From positions 108,706,501 through 108,770,500 of the forward strand of contig CM075353.1 in NCBI GenBank assembly GCA_037693485.1: DNA of 64,000 nt. Direction: 5' to 3'. Positions 32,787 through 44,245 of this stretch are shown here, one piece after another. The stretch is from Kitagawia praeruptora. Taxonomy: Eukaryota; Streptophyta; Magnoliopsida; Apiales; Apiaceae. The notes under the pieces are model-generated. The model saw only the letters and a list, made by a program, of their open reading frames with translations. It was not told where the DNA came from and made no database searches. Every line of letters starts with the position of its first letter. Position 1 is the first letter of the stretch. Position numbers and translations under genes: made by a program.

Positions 32787-33430
32787 AATCAATCCATATC
32801 CACATTCTCAATGTACAATCACCACAATCAACAAAGTAATCACTATAATCAAATCAAATCATTACAATTAAGCAATAATCACGCAAATCAACACAATCAC
32901 CACACAACAACCACATTCGGTCACGACCTCCCTGTCACCACATCCGGCCATCACCTCTGACATTACCAATATCACACCAAAATCACTTGCTTTAAATAAT
33001 AATTATAAAAAAAAATGAATCAAAATTATCGCTAAATTCATGTTAGAGTTGACCGGATCTGTTATCGTACAAAAATCATTTGCTTTAAATAATAATTATC
33101 ATTTGAATCAAAATCACTGCTAAATTCATGTTAGAGTTGGCCCGATCTGAATTTGCTCTTCGTTAAAGTTAATAGCATCACCGTCACAATCGAATTTAGA
33201 TTTACAACAGATATTTACAGTTATATGTACATCAACCCATATGTGTATATATCAAGAAAGAAAGAGATTAAAATTTATAAATAAGATTAGAGAGTGTAAT
33301 TATAGGATAATGAAATGGGTGATTGGAAATTGATGGTGATAGCAGCCTGAATTTGACGGTGATGGTCGAAGTTTGGTCCGATATGGAGGAAGAAAGACGT
33401 GGACTAGAAAGGAAGAAGAGACAGGTGAGG
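32787..33430. repeat. Long direct repeat, copy 2
   Basis: Matches 31446-32111 with small indels (for example a shorter ATTAATCG stretch), offset about 1,341 bp. Confidence 0.8.
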
Positions 33431-35725
33431 GATGAAGGAGATAGGTGGAAAAGTGGGTAAATTACTTATTAAAATGAACAATTAAGATTAAGGGTAATTT
33501 AAAATTTGTGCGGAAAAGATTTGATTTCATGTCTCATATTAGTAGTGAAGGTTATCATGTAAGAATTTGGCTAATTATATATGGACATCATTATGTATAT
33601 GGGGTTTGTATAAATTATATATGTGATTATCAATATTTTTATGGGATTTAGGAAAAATTTATTATATACATAATTATAGAGTAGAAAATATGTTTTTTTT
33701 TTGCATAAAGGGTAGAAAATATGTTTAAATATCACTACGCCATAGATGGCCTATAGCAACCTTTTGGCATGGGTGTTACCACTATGGGTGTTATCATAGC
33801 TATGAAAATTTTGACCTATCGCAACCTTTTGATTGTGGTGTTACCATCGGCACAAAAATATGTTACTTTAGTTATACAAGGTGTTACAGTGGGCTAACAC
33901 ATGAGGTGTGTTACCATAGAGTATGAACAAACACACAACACACTTAAAAATTTCATAAATATTAATTTTTTTTAATAAATTTCACATAAAAAGGTTTTAA
34001 AATAAAGTAATATCCAAACATTATTAAATTTTAACTAAATTCATTAAAAGTTTAATAAAGAAATTTTTATAAAGGTTAAAACATTTTAAGATGAATAATA
34101 TTATTTTTATGTTCATTAAATATTATTAAACAAAATTTTAATATGATTTTTTTCTATATATATATTATATATTTTAATATATTATTAATTAAAATAAAAA
34201 TAGTTTTGTATTTGATTAATCAAATTATGTAAACGAATCATTTAACAAAAAGAAAAAAGAAATCGAATATTTATGAAAAAATATATTGTTTTCCTAAATA
34301 AAAAAATAAAAAAGTAAAAGAAGAATTTAGCAAAAGAAAAAAAATGCAAGTTTGGCCTAAATATTGGTGAGCTATGTTACCATAGAGTATTCATTAACAC
34401 AAATTTTATTTAATTTTAAATTAATTATTTAATAATTATTTAACTTTAAAAATAATTAATTTTAACATTTTAAAACGTAATATTCTATCAAATAATTAAA
34501 TTATTGATTTTTCATAAATATTAATTTTTTATGAATTTAAAATAAAAAGATTTTAAAATAAAGTAATATCCAAATATCATTAAATTTTAATTTAATTCAT
34601 TAAAAGATTTTAAAAATAATTAAATTTTAACTAAATTCTTTAAATTACTACAATATAATTAACATAAATTCGTAATATTTTTTTAAAAGAAAATAATAGA
34701 AAAGTGCAACATAGTAAATTAATGAGATGGGCTTAGCGACAATAAATACACAAAGCGGCAAAACAAAAATTTAGAATTAGGATCAAATGCAAGTCTGGTG
34801 GAAAATTGGGGGTAAATAAAATTATATCATTGTAAAAATTAATATTCCATCAAATAATTAAATTATTTATATTTCATAAATATTAAAAAAATAATAGAAA
34901 ACAATAAAAAAAATGTGCACTATATTATTGGGATTGAGCTGAGCGGCAAAAAGAAAATAGAGAGCGGCAAAATGAAAATTTTGTATTAAGTTATATTTAC
35001 CCCCAAATCTCTCCCTTCTCGAGTTCTCTCACTTCTCAATTCGTAGTAATTATCTTGCTGAATCCTAAAGCAGCAATACATCAATATAATTGGATCTGAG
35101 ACAACAACCATGATTACACAAGTACACGTCCATGTATAGTTTCAAAACCCTCCGCAAAACCCTGTTTTGCTAAAACACACACACATACAGCTGCGTACAC
35201 TTGTAGACCTAGTTCACAAAAACTCAGGTAACCCACTAATTCTCTCTTTTGTATACATACATGTCAGTGTGTATTTGTGTTAATTTTGGCTTTATTGAAG
35301 GTTTATGTTAGTATTACAAGCTCATTTTATGTCTTAATTATTATATACACTTATATGTATGTAAAATTAAGATTTTTTGTGCGCGTGTTGATAATTTGAT
35401 TTTAAGATGGCCCAGATTGCTATTTTTAAGTATTTGATGTGTTTGAAGCATGTTTTTGATTTATGGTGTTTGGTGTTTGATGAAAGTCCTGTGAGAATAA
35501 TTTTGGGGATTTTCTTAAAGAAGTTCTTGAACTGTTTATTGTGTCATTACGAAGTCTTGTACTAAGAAGTAAATGAAACTTTTGAGCATAAATGTAAGAG
35601 AGTTTGCTGCAAGAATGTATTTGGTTGATTACGTAGATTGAATTTTTGGTTGACTACAAATGTCTGTGCAGTTTGATTGTTAAAGCAACAAGTGAGTAGC
35701 TGTATAGGGTATTGAGGAGATTTTT

Positions 35726-35982
35726 ATGGCTAGATTTCGAAATGTAAGCAATTTCTTTTATAGTATATATCTTTTGTATTTTTTTTAGGTATCTAACTTA
35801 TATGGTGTGATGATGTTATGTTTAATTTTTGAACTGCAATAGAAAAATAAAGTTGCTTTTGTCAAGCTTGTTGGAAAGAAGCAACGGCAGCAGAATGTGG
35901 TGGATCATATAACAGGTGATAGGATACCTCGGAGCTTTGTGTTTTCAAGAGGGAAGTTACCTGGTTCACTTAAACAGTTACA
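35726..35982 (+). pseudogene. Captured PPAN (Peter Pan / SSF1) 5' exons
   Basis: Exon 35726-35743 encodes MARFRN and ends at GTAAGC. After an intron, exon 35843-35982 starts at AAAAATAAAG and encodes KVAFVKLVGKKQRQQ, DHITGDRIPRSFVFSRGKLP and LKQLQ, ending at GTGAGC. This is the N-terminus of the PPAN/Ssf1 Brix-domain ribosome-biogenesis protein, with its intron kept. Retained introns show capture at the DNA level. The rest of PPAN is absent, so it is a fragment inside the CACTA element. Upstream DNA (about 35000-35230) may be captured promoter or 5' UTR. Confidence 0.85.
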
Positions 35983-36120
35983 GTGAGCTTATGCTGATTA
36001 AAGTTGCTGATGATCCTAATGTTACACTAATGCAATGTAGTTCATATTAACAGGGAGTATATCCTTGTAGCTCTTTTTTGCTTTTGTAATTGACACTTTA
36101 TTTACTGTACTCTTTCACAG

Positions 36121-36186
36121 CTCACTGGAGACTTTGAAAAGATGCTTGCATTGCAGAAATTACTGGAAACCTTTGGCATTTGTGAG
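36121..36186 (+). pseudogene. Captured acetolactate synthase small-subunit exon
   Basis: One 66-nt exon between TTTCACAG and GTATATTC. It encodes LTGDFEKMLALQKLLETFGI followed by CE. This matches the region of the ALS/AHAS regulatory (ACT-domain) subunit that normally continues as ...CEVARTGRVAL. The known family has ALQRLLEP where this reads ALQKLLET. Only this exon was recognised. The family call rests on memory of the motif, so it is less sure than the PPAN call. Confidence 0.65.
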
Positions 36187-36655
36187 GTATATTCTGATAG
36201 CTCAACTTTTTATATTTTTTTGCAAAGGTGTCAATTACAAAAAATTAATTGTGGATTTTGTGAGATTAAAGTTATGTATATCAGTGCATACATTTTTATC
36301 ACAGTTTGTAGTTTGAAATTGTTTTCTACATATATATATCAATATATGTATGTGTACTAGTATGAACTTGTTAATGGATTTTGGACACTTTAATATTGAA
36401 TCAGGTCTTAGTGCTAAAAATTTTCAAGGTGTTCTGAATATCAAGGGAGGTCAGGTGTTCTATTCACCTTGTTTTGATTTTCAGATCCAGAAATCAGCTC
36501 TGTCATTACCTTTGAGGCACTACAGGTACAAAATTATTGAACCGTATGCGAAAAACATAATATTAATTCAAATAATGGTGTATGTTATTTTAGTTAGGAA
36601 GCTGAGATAAATGATGCAATGCCTTTGAGTTATGTTGTGAAACTTTTTATTACAG

Positions 36656-36940
36656 ATCCGTTGAAAATAATAATTTGAGTGGTTCTATTCCTGCTAGTAT
36701 ATGGCAGAACTTCTTCAAGGCAACAACAAGACTAATACTGTAAGACATGAAAGCAAAAATTTGCATGCCTCCTTGAAACGATTGAGTTTAAATTAGGATT
36801 ATTTGGTATAGTAGGTTCATTCTCTTTAAGCTAACATCTTTTTTTTTAATTTTGTTTATTCCCGAATGCAGTGATCTTCAGAACAATTCGTTGGTGAATA
36901 TATCTGGAGTTCTTAATCCTCCAGAAAATGTTAATCTAAG
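36656..36940 (+). pseudogene. Captured LRR receptor-kinase ectodomain exons
   Basis: Exon 36656-36739 encodes VENNNLSGSIPASIWQN and ends at GTAAGA. Exon 36872-36940 encodes DLQNNSLVNISGVLNPPENV and ends at GTGAGT. Both match successive exons in the membrane-proximal leucine-rich repeat part of the At1g06840-like LRR receptor kinases. Kinase and N-terminal parts are absent. A further exon-like piece at 37256-37496 (KSPVNQMTSKAMLTQM and a serine-rich tail) was not recognised. Confidence 0.75.
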
Positions 36941-37669
36941 GTGAGTCTGTTTCTTCTTTTAGTCACATTTAGATACTCCGCTACATTTAGAATTTGTTTT
37001 CCATGTTTTCTATCTAATGTACGATGCACTCATCTGAAAATTTGAACATGAATTTTTTTCCATATTGTTTGTAAATCAAGGTATGCTAATGATTTTTTCC
37101 ATGTGCTGATTTGCATTCTGATTTTTTCCGTTGCTTGGAGTGATTAGGGTCTGCTATACTATTTCACTTAACAGGTACTTCAGGTTTTCTATATTTCTGC
37201 ATAATTTACATGTCTCAGTTTTGGGTAGGATTCATATGATGTGTTTTGTTTGCAGCAAGAGTCCTGTGAATCAAATGACTTCAAAGGCAATGCTGACCCA
37301 AATGATCATTTTCAGGGAGCTACTTCCAGCGGTTCAGCCAAACAAAAATGAAGCTGCTTCCAGTTCCAGAGATGGGTTGGACACAAATATTGAAGATCTG
37401 CCAAGTACAGAGAGCAGAGAAGGAGAGACTTTTGCAGATGCATCTTTTGTACATTTTAATTTATTTTCTTTAATGTTGCTGGATTTGATTCGTTGATGTA
37501 ACTGTACTAGTTATGTTTTTGGTGAATGAAATTAGGATTTGAATTGGTTGTTGGTTTATTTAATGGAAAATTCGATATTCAAGTAGTACATTTTTCTTTT
37601 ATTACATTTATGGTGTTACAAAAGGTACAAAGTGTGTTACAATAGGTATATTATTGCATGTGTTGCAGG

Positions 37670-37802
37670 CTCAAAAAGTAGGCCCCCTAATAGGTCCAAA
37701 AAGTGGGCCCCACATGTGGACCTAAATGTGAATGCCACGTGTCCCCACATGTGGGACCCACGTGTGGATCCTACGTGTGGCCCCACGTGTGGGCCCCATA
37801 AT
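37670..37802. repeat. GC-rich CACGTG/CACATGTG palindrome cluster
   Basis: In about 130 bp of otherwise AT-rich CACTA DNA, short palindromic units such as CCCACATGTGG, CCACGTGT and CCCCACGTGTGGG repeat with GTGGGCCCC boxes. CACGTG is a bZIP/bHLH-binding core. It may be a subterminal structure or a short simple-repeat expansion. Confidence 0.6.
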
Positions 37803-38465
37803 ATTATGCAAAATTATATCATCTGTGGTAACACACAACCTATGTTGCTATAGAGTGTTTATGGTGTTGCTATAGAGGTTTTTTTTTGTAACCACATTTG
37901 CTGTGTTACCTTAGGTTGGTTTTTTATGTTACCTTAGATACCTGTAGTTACTGCTGAGAACCTAACACAACTGAAATGTTACCATAGCCCTATTTTGGCC
38001 TATGGTAACTTAAAACAGGGGTCTATGGTAACACAGTTTGGGGGTTGCTATAGGCCGTTTATGGCGTAGTGTATGCTATGTTTATGTATAATAGTGTATA
38101 AAGTTATGTTGCACTTGACTACAAGTTTAAGGTAACCAAGAAATGTAAAGATTTTTACCGAGATTAAAAAATGAGTTAGAGAAGCCAGTAAATTTGATTT
38201 TTTCGAGAAGAAATTTTAGAGTAAGGATAAATTATATTAATGTAAAAATGTTGAATAAAAGAATAATAATTTGGCAAAATATTACATCAATTTAATATAT
38301 ATGAGTCAGTAACATAAAATATAACTAACTGAAAATGTTCAATCAAAATATATTTAATCATTTGGATTATCTTAAAAACACACAAAACTAATTAATATAA
38401 TATTAAAATAAAATAAAGTTTTATTAGAAAAACAATAAATATAAAATATTAAATATTAAAAATAA

Positions 38466-38492
38466 CCGTGCATAGCACGGGTCATAGGCTAG
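38466..38492 (+). mobile_element. Helitron-like 3' terminus
   Basis: A perfect 6-bp stem hairpin CCGTGC-ATA-GCACGG, 8 bases, then CTAG followed by T. This is the form expected of a Helitron 3' end (hairpin then CTRR, inserted before T). The matching 5' TC end is uncertain. TCCTATATATAATAAGCATA at 24703 is a candidate, which would make the element contain C and the CACTA element. Confidence 0.5.
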
Positions 38493-39224
38493 TTTTAATA
38501 ATAAGTGTAAGAAAGATTTTGTCCAAAATTTTGACAATCGGTAGTTTTCTCCTCCGTACGACAAAGATCTTAAAATAAATAAATGAAAAACCGTTGAATC
38601 TTGCATAAAAATATATTTTATATTTTAATATGTTATAAACTAAAAAGTGTATTTATACTGAAATACAAAAATGTACATGTCATTAGGTTTTTTTACGTTG
38701 AATAACATTATCAATGTAGGACTTCTACATCAAAGAGGATAAATGTAAAAATTCGTAATTATATTTTCTATTGAGATTCTAAGTGTTTCCATTTGAATAA
38801 TAATTACTAAATCATCACTAAATTAAAGATAATTTATGAGGTTCGCGTGGATTATAAAATCATATAAATCTGATTTCTAGATCTCAAGATAGAATCCATA
38901 TAGTAAATATGAATTTTTTTAATACTAATAAATAAATAAATAAAATTCAATTCTAATACAACCTTTTTTAATTATATCTTTTTCAGATTATAATCTTTTT
39001 TTCAATTCTAATACAACTTTTTTTAATTATATCCTGTTTAAATTATAATTTTCTTTTTAAAATCACTTCTAATGCAACCTTTTCTAATTATATCCTTTTT
39101 AGATTATAATTTTCTTTTTAATGTGATCTAATCTTGATCGTCCATTTTTAATCCAACGGATCATATGATTTTGGTAGTACAGTGACCAGACCAAAAATTT
39201 GGAAAAGATCCCTGTTATGCTTAT

Positions 39225-39292
39225 TATAAAATCGCCCAAATCAAATTTTAAGAATGCAAGATAGTGCATAATTATTAAATTAAACGTGTAAA

Positions 39293-39336
<44 letters not shown>

Positions 39337-39343
39337 AATGTGG

Positions 39344-39383
<40 letters not shown>

Positions 39384-39391
39384 TAATGTGG

Positions 39392-39426
<35 letters not shown>

Positions 39427-39495
39427 TTTACACGTTTAATTTAATAATTATGCACTATCTTGCATTCTTAAAATTTGATTTGGGCGATTTTACAA
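39225..39495. repeat. Fold-back element: about 75-bp inverted arms around a (TA)n core
   Basis: The left arm (39225-39301) and right arm (39419-39495) are near-perfect reverse complements, with AATCGCCCAAATCAAATTTT on the left and its complement on the right. The core is (TA)n with two copies of AATTTAATGTGGTTATATA. The arms could fold into a very long hairpin. Confidence 0.85.
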
Positions 39496-40654
39496 CCCAT
39501 ATTAAATTAACAAAATAGTAAGTGATGGTTTAACAATTATCTTCCAACTAAAACTACGTAGAAACAGAAGAGAGATGAAAATGACGATTTTTTACGTTGA
39601 AAATTATATTCAATTTATGAAATCTACTTATATTTCCTTTTAATTATCAAAATGCCCTTCTTATTATTTGAAGATAGTTCGACTAACAACCAAATACAAT
39701 CCTTCCTTTATTATAATACCTGAGTCTACCCATGTATATAGTTAGATGCAGTTAGCCAATCAGAAAACTTTGAATTATTTTAGGACCAATCACAGATCAT
39801 TCCTAAATTTTAGACCAATCATATTATATCAAAAGTTTTCCTTATTTACCATTATCGTCCTATTATACTAACCATGGTTAGTTAACAATTCTAATTTAAA
39901 TATAGTAATGACTTGATTTAACATACCATATATTACATATTTTTTTAATATCAGAATTTTTTATAATAAATTAATTAATATTTTAAATTAAAATCAATAT
40001 AGTTAGATGCACTTAGCCAATCAGAAAATTTTGAATTATTTATTGACCAATCAAAGATCATTCCTAAGTTTTAGACCAATCATATTATATTAAAAAAAAT
40101 CTTATTTACCATTCTCATCCTTTTAAACTAAACAATTCTAATTTAAATATAGTAATAACTTGATTTAACATACCATATATTACATAATTTTTTAATATCA
40201 AAAAATATTTATAATAAATTAATATTTTAAATTAAAATCAATTAGGATTATAAAAATATATAATATTAAGCGATTATTCATAGTTGTATTATTATATATT
40301 ACGAATTAATTTTCATAAAAATATATAAGAGCCAATTAGAATTAACCACTAAAATTAAATTAATTATAAATCAATCACAATTATATTATTATATACTAGC
40401 ACATCTGTTATTTGCGCCACTCTCTATATATAGAGCCATTTTCGAAAATTACGTATTTATTAATTGTTTTAAAAATAAAAATATTATTTTAATGCATGGG
40501 TCTATTTTATCTATATTATATTTTATATTTTATCATGAGTTAGCTCGATGTCATATTCATTTTCAGATCGAATGTTTGATAGGAAGTCTGTTCCTATTGA
40601 AGTAGAGAATGTATTGAGAAGTGATCTTGTTTAAGTTATAAAATCCTTTTGTTC

Positions 40655-40659
<5 letters not shown>

Positions 40660-40729
<70 letters not shown>

Positions 40730-41068
40730 AAGTATCAAATAGAAACCAATTCTTAAATAGAAACTAGAAACTAACACTAAATAAATTATATTTCATTCAT
40801 TCTAATGGCCCCGCTAGGGGCACCTTCACAAAATGTGTTAAAAATTCTTGGCTCCATTCAGCAAAAAAAAAAAAATGTTCACGCTTACGTCACTGCCACG
40901 TCAGCAGTGAACAGTATTTATTTATTGTTTTTTGCTGAATCGAGCCTAAAATTTTAGACACTTTTTATATTGGGGTACCCCTAGTTTGGTCATTAGATTA
41001 GCTTGAAATGTTAGATTAGGGTTTAGTTTCTAGTTTCTATTTTAATTTGGTTTCTATTGGAGTAGGAC

Positions 41069-41095
<27 letters not shown>
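40660..41095. mobile_element. MITE in a (TA)n microsatellite
   Basis: A (TA)n run (about 40660-40726) and another (about 41070-41094) flank an inverted-repeat element of about 340 bp (40727-41069). The outer arms share CAAATAGAAACC and ATAGAAACTAGAAACTAA; the inner arms share CTAGGGG(C/T)ACC and ATTCAGCAAAAAA. It holds TAATGGCCCCGCTAGGGGCA, related to motifs in the MITEs at 1357 and 58824. No gene was seen in 38493-40659 beyond AT-rich DNA. There, AGTTAGATGCA(G/C)TTAGCCAATCAGAAAA repeats near 39741 and 40000. Confidence 0.7.
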
Positions 41096-41099
<4 letters not shown>

Positions 41100-41393
41100 T
41101 TAATATCTCAGACACTCGATCTACAATCAAACAATTTTGAATAAATCTACTCTTATTCAATTAAATATTTTAAAATATTATAAGGACAGAAAACCCTAGC
41201 AGTGCTCTCTCTCTCAATACATATAGTCTATACACATAATTCTCAGGCGAAATGAGCTGCTGGTCGCTGTTGATCTCTGGTGTATTTGTGAACACATGAT
41301 TTGTTGTTGTTTTATCCTGTAAGCGATATTGCTGCAACCTATCACAACGTAAGTGGGACAATAATCTCTTCAAGAATAACCAAGTATTCTTGA

Positions 41394-41501
41394 AGGGCTT
41401 GGTGACTCAACTGTTTTGTTTCACTCTTGTGGGCTTGGTGACTCAGCTGTTTTGTTTCACTCTTGTGGGCTTGGTGACTCAGCTGTTTTGTTTCACTCTT
41501 G
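41394..41501 (+). repeat. Three tandem 36-bp repeats
   Basis: Three copies of a 36-bp unit starting (A/G)GGCTTGGTGACTCA(A/G)CTG. Because 36 is divisible by three, an open frame runs through them (GLVTQLFCFTLV three times) to 41671. No gene family was recognised. CTCTCTCTCTC with AAACCCTAG about 41200 looks like a plant 5' UTR, so a truncated transcript unit is possible. The stretch 41672-42603 has only repeats of GATTAATCGG (42140-42330) and no gene. Confidence 0.75.
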
Positions 41502-42603
41502 TTGTCTTTGCTAAAGCCACTGTGAGAGATAAGTTCTTTTCTTTTTCTTGTTATATTTTAGTCTCTGATTATATTGTTTCTGCCTTCACGATTTGTTTTG
41601 TTAATTGGTTATATGCCTATTTTTGTTTAATATATATCACTGTCTCATTGTTGATTGTTGCTATAATTTAATTATACCATGAATAACGATCTAAGTATGT
41701 ACGTAAATACGCAATTCATTGAGGGGAGCTGGTCCCTAACAATTAATTGTTAGGGGCTAGTTAAGTAACAATCGGTTTTTATACCGTTGGATTGGGTAAC
41801 GAAGGGTGCAGATTTAAACAAAATTTTTAACCCCTCCGCTATAAATTTCCGCGGAGTACTAGCTCACTTCATTGAGATAGTCAATTCAGTGGGGGTAACA
41901 CCAAATTAAAATCTCTCAATTCAGTGGGGGGTAACACCAAATTAAAATTGGCATGTGCAGTAAACCAATATATCGCCTTCGTGTCCAACCTTGTCGACCT
42001 TTAATGGTTAAGAGTGTACATTTCGCAAAGTACTATGGAAGCAGTACCAGCCCTACTATGCCTTCTACTTTGAAATTGTCATGGCAGTTTTAATCTTTTA
42101 CTTATATTAGAAAATTGGGCTACGATCAGGATCGGGTAATCGAGAATTAATCGGAAGGATTAATCGGAGTATTAATCGGATATTATAATAATATTTAATA
42201 TATTAGTTTAATTTACGATAAAACATATCATTTTAAATAAATTCATTGGATTAATCGGATTTCAAAAATCGAATCGGTTAGTTACCTTACAGAGGATTAA
42301 TCGGGGATTAATCGGCTAAATCGGGGATTTTTAGAACCATGCTCCTGACTAGCATTTCATTTCCTTTTCACTCTATTTTTTAAAATTTTTCCATTACTTG
42401 TCTTTGAAATCACAGACCCTTCTTACTTTTACACAATAACAAATTTAATTGTTCATAACATATTTAAAAACCCTTTTACTTTTTAGCACATTTTATGATT
42501 AAAATTTATTTTTTTTTATTAATAAAATTTTAATATAAACTGGCCCCCCGAGAATTATCTTCTACGTCCGTCACTGGCTACGATGATTGTCTTCCATATA
42601 TAG

Positions 42604-42701
42604 AACTGGCCACTGGTAGGGATGATTCCGTGGATTTTAAGCATCAAGCATCGTGTTCATGATATTGCTGCAGAATATCTGAACCGAGAGTGGGTGGTAC
42701 T
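42604..42701 (+). pseudogene. CYP96-like P450 pseudogene, left part
   Basis: Encodes NWPLVGMIPWILSIKHRVHD and then IAAEYL, the start of the globular domain in CYP96A-type P450s (the family has NWP-L-GMLP...HRVHD). The codon before it is a stop and the membrane anchor is missing. At 42701 the gene is split by element B; the right part continues at 55904. CYP96A enzymes are membrane-bound ER hydroxylases of long-chain alkanes. This copy is dead. Confidence 0.75.
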
Positions 42702-43333
42702 TGATAACTCTATATTCCGATCTGGTGTTCCCTCCGCCGTCCTAAAGCCCGGAAAGCGGTGTAGCTGGTGGTTGGGACTCTGCAAAACAATGCCGGGAGG
42801 GGGGTTTGGACCCGCGGCACCTCCGGCGTGAGAATGAGTGACGGCGTTGGAAAATCAAAGACAAGAATCAGAGTATCTAATTACGGAGGGTGTATGTGTA
42901 TGAGTGTGTGTAGAGAGAACGTAACCCCCAAACCTTCTTTTCTGGGTCTATTTATAGTCCCAGAATTAGGGTTTCGGGGTTGGTACCTTAAATCATGGGC
43001 GTCCAATCGTAGGTAGGTAGGACACCTGGGACGTGTAGATGCACGACACCTGTCCAGGAGAATAATTGTGGGAAAGTGTGTCCGCCCCCTTTTCGAGTGT
43101 GTCCTCCTCATTCTTGTATTATGCTCATTATTGGTAATCATTAGCTGTCGTTTTTAGTTGGGACCCTTTGATGGTGACAGGAGCCTTGGGATGCCACGTG
43201 CTCTATTGTCTCGCACCGGAGTAACGTCACGGATCTGGAGCGTACCCGGGCCTAACAATGGTGACGTATCTCCGGATTCGGTAGCTGTCGCAGGCCCGGA
43301 TAACCATTCCGGCTTGTAGAGGGTATCCTATCA
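42702..43333 (-). repeat. Element B 3' LTR
   Basis: TGATAACTCTATATT...GGTATCCTATCA, 632 bp. It differs from the other LTR by G/C in GTCCAATCGTAGG and A/G in GGATAACCATT. Confidence 0.95.
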
Positions 43334-43640
43334 TTTGCCCCCCACTCCCCTATGCAGATTCTTCTGGATGGGGGAGTAGTAGTTTGGGTTCCGATGTCCA
43401 TTGTTTTGAGTAGGTGAGAAGAAAAATTCCACATTTCTGATCTCCCCAGTCCGGATTTCGTGTTTTGTACATGGTCCGGGGCTGTGGGCTTGTGAACTCG
43501 AAACGTTAATCAACTATTTTTTTATATTCTTTCATATTTTCGAATTTCCAGAGCTTGTCCATTTTCCTCGTTAGACGCACAGTCATGATTGCTTTTTTCT
43601 GACAACCTCTTTTGTTTTAATCGAGATTTTTCCTGGCCGT

Positions 43641-43690
43641 CCACGTGGCAGCATCTCACCCGTTTGCTCACTTCAGTTTCTCTATAAGTA
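43641..43690 (+). promoter_or_regulatory. Promoter of the element B antisense gene (G-box and TATA)
   Basis: CCACGTGG at about 43641 is a perfect G-box, and TATAAGTA lies at 43683-43690. A GTAAGCG donor near 43813 suggests a 5'-UTR intron ending before the ATG at 44246 (TAG at about 44231). Element A has GCCACGTAATGGG and a UTR intron in the same place. Confidence 0.55.
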
Positions 43691-44245
43691 TATTTCAATT
43701 ATGCTTCTCCCTCTTTTTCATTTTTACCGTACGCTTCTTCCGATCTTCTTTTTCCTCCACACCTTGGTTGTTGGTCGGTGGCGAGTGCTCTTCTTGCATC
43801 TTCTTCCTCATTGTAAGCGTTTCTTTCTCCTTATTTCTCTTCACTTTTCATGTCTTTATTTGCACTTCTTGCGGAGTAATTCACTTTTCCCCAACTGTTC
43901 AAATTCCATTATCTCTATAACTGCTTACTTTTCCCGTCACTGTGTTCGTTGGGATTTAAAGCTGAAGTGATTGTTTTGTTTCTTTGGTCATTTGAGGCTT
44001 TGTGTTTATGTATCTCTAGTATTTGGGACTATGGTGGTTGGCTTAGTTTATTCGAAATTTCTGGGTTTTGAGGTTTCTGGGTTTAAAATTTTGTTTTGTG
44101 TATGCATGTATTTGTGTCTATTTGTGTAGATCTTTTGTTCTGATTTGTGTTTTGTGTTGGTCTTTCTGATAATCGTGTTTGTCTTTTTGTTTTTTGGTTC
44201 GGGGATCTGCTGTATTTTGGGAAATCTGGGGTAGTGTGTTGTTTT

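Larger units (their letters stand above)
33733..38071. mobile_element. Non-autonomous CACTA transposon carrying host gene fragments
   Basis: The ends are CACTACGCCATAGATGGCCT and the reverse complement CACTACGCCATAAACGGCCT; 27 of the 29 outermost bases match. A 3-bp TAT duplication flanks it (33730-33732, 38072-38074), the CACTA/En-Spm hallmark. Both ends carry subterminal copies of GTTACCATAG or CTATGGTAAC, as expected for transposase-binding repeats. No transposase ORF is present. The interior has exon-like pieces of unrelated host genes (listed separately). An AT-rich block at about 33960-34080 is repeated at about 34505-34625. Confidence 0.9.

Noticed and set aside
41390..41671. 93-codon ORF with three GLVTQLFCFTLV repeats
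   Set aside because: Open because the 36-bp repeat is a multiple of three. The hydrophobic repeated product and lack of homology make a real gene unlikely, though a truncated transcript is possible.
42768..43016. 82-codon ORF seen also at 55338-55586
   Set aside because: Found twice only because it lies in both LTRs of element B; it overlaps the U3/R promoter region and has no recognised domain.
44147..44245. Upstream start for the element B antisense protein
   Set aside because: Adds 33 hydrophobic residues from T-rich leader sequence that probably includes the end of a 5'-UTR intron.
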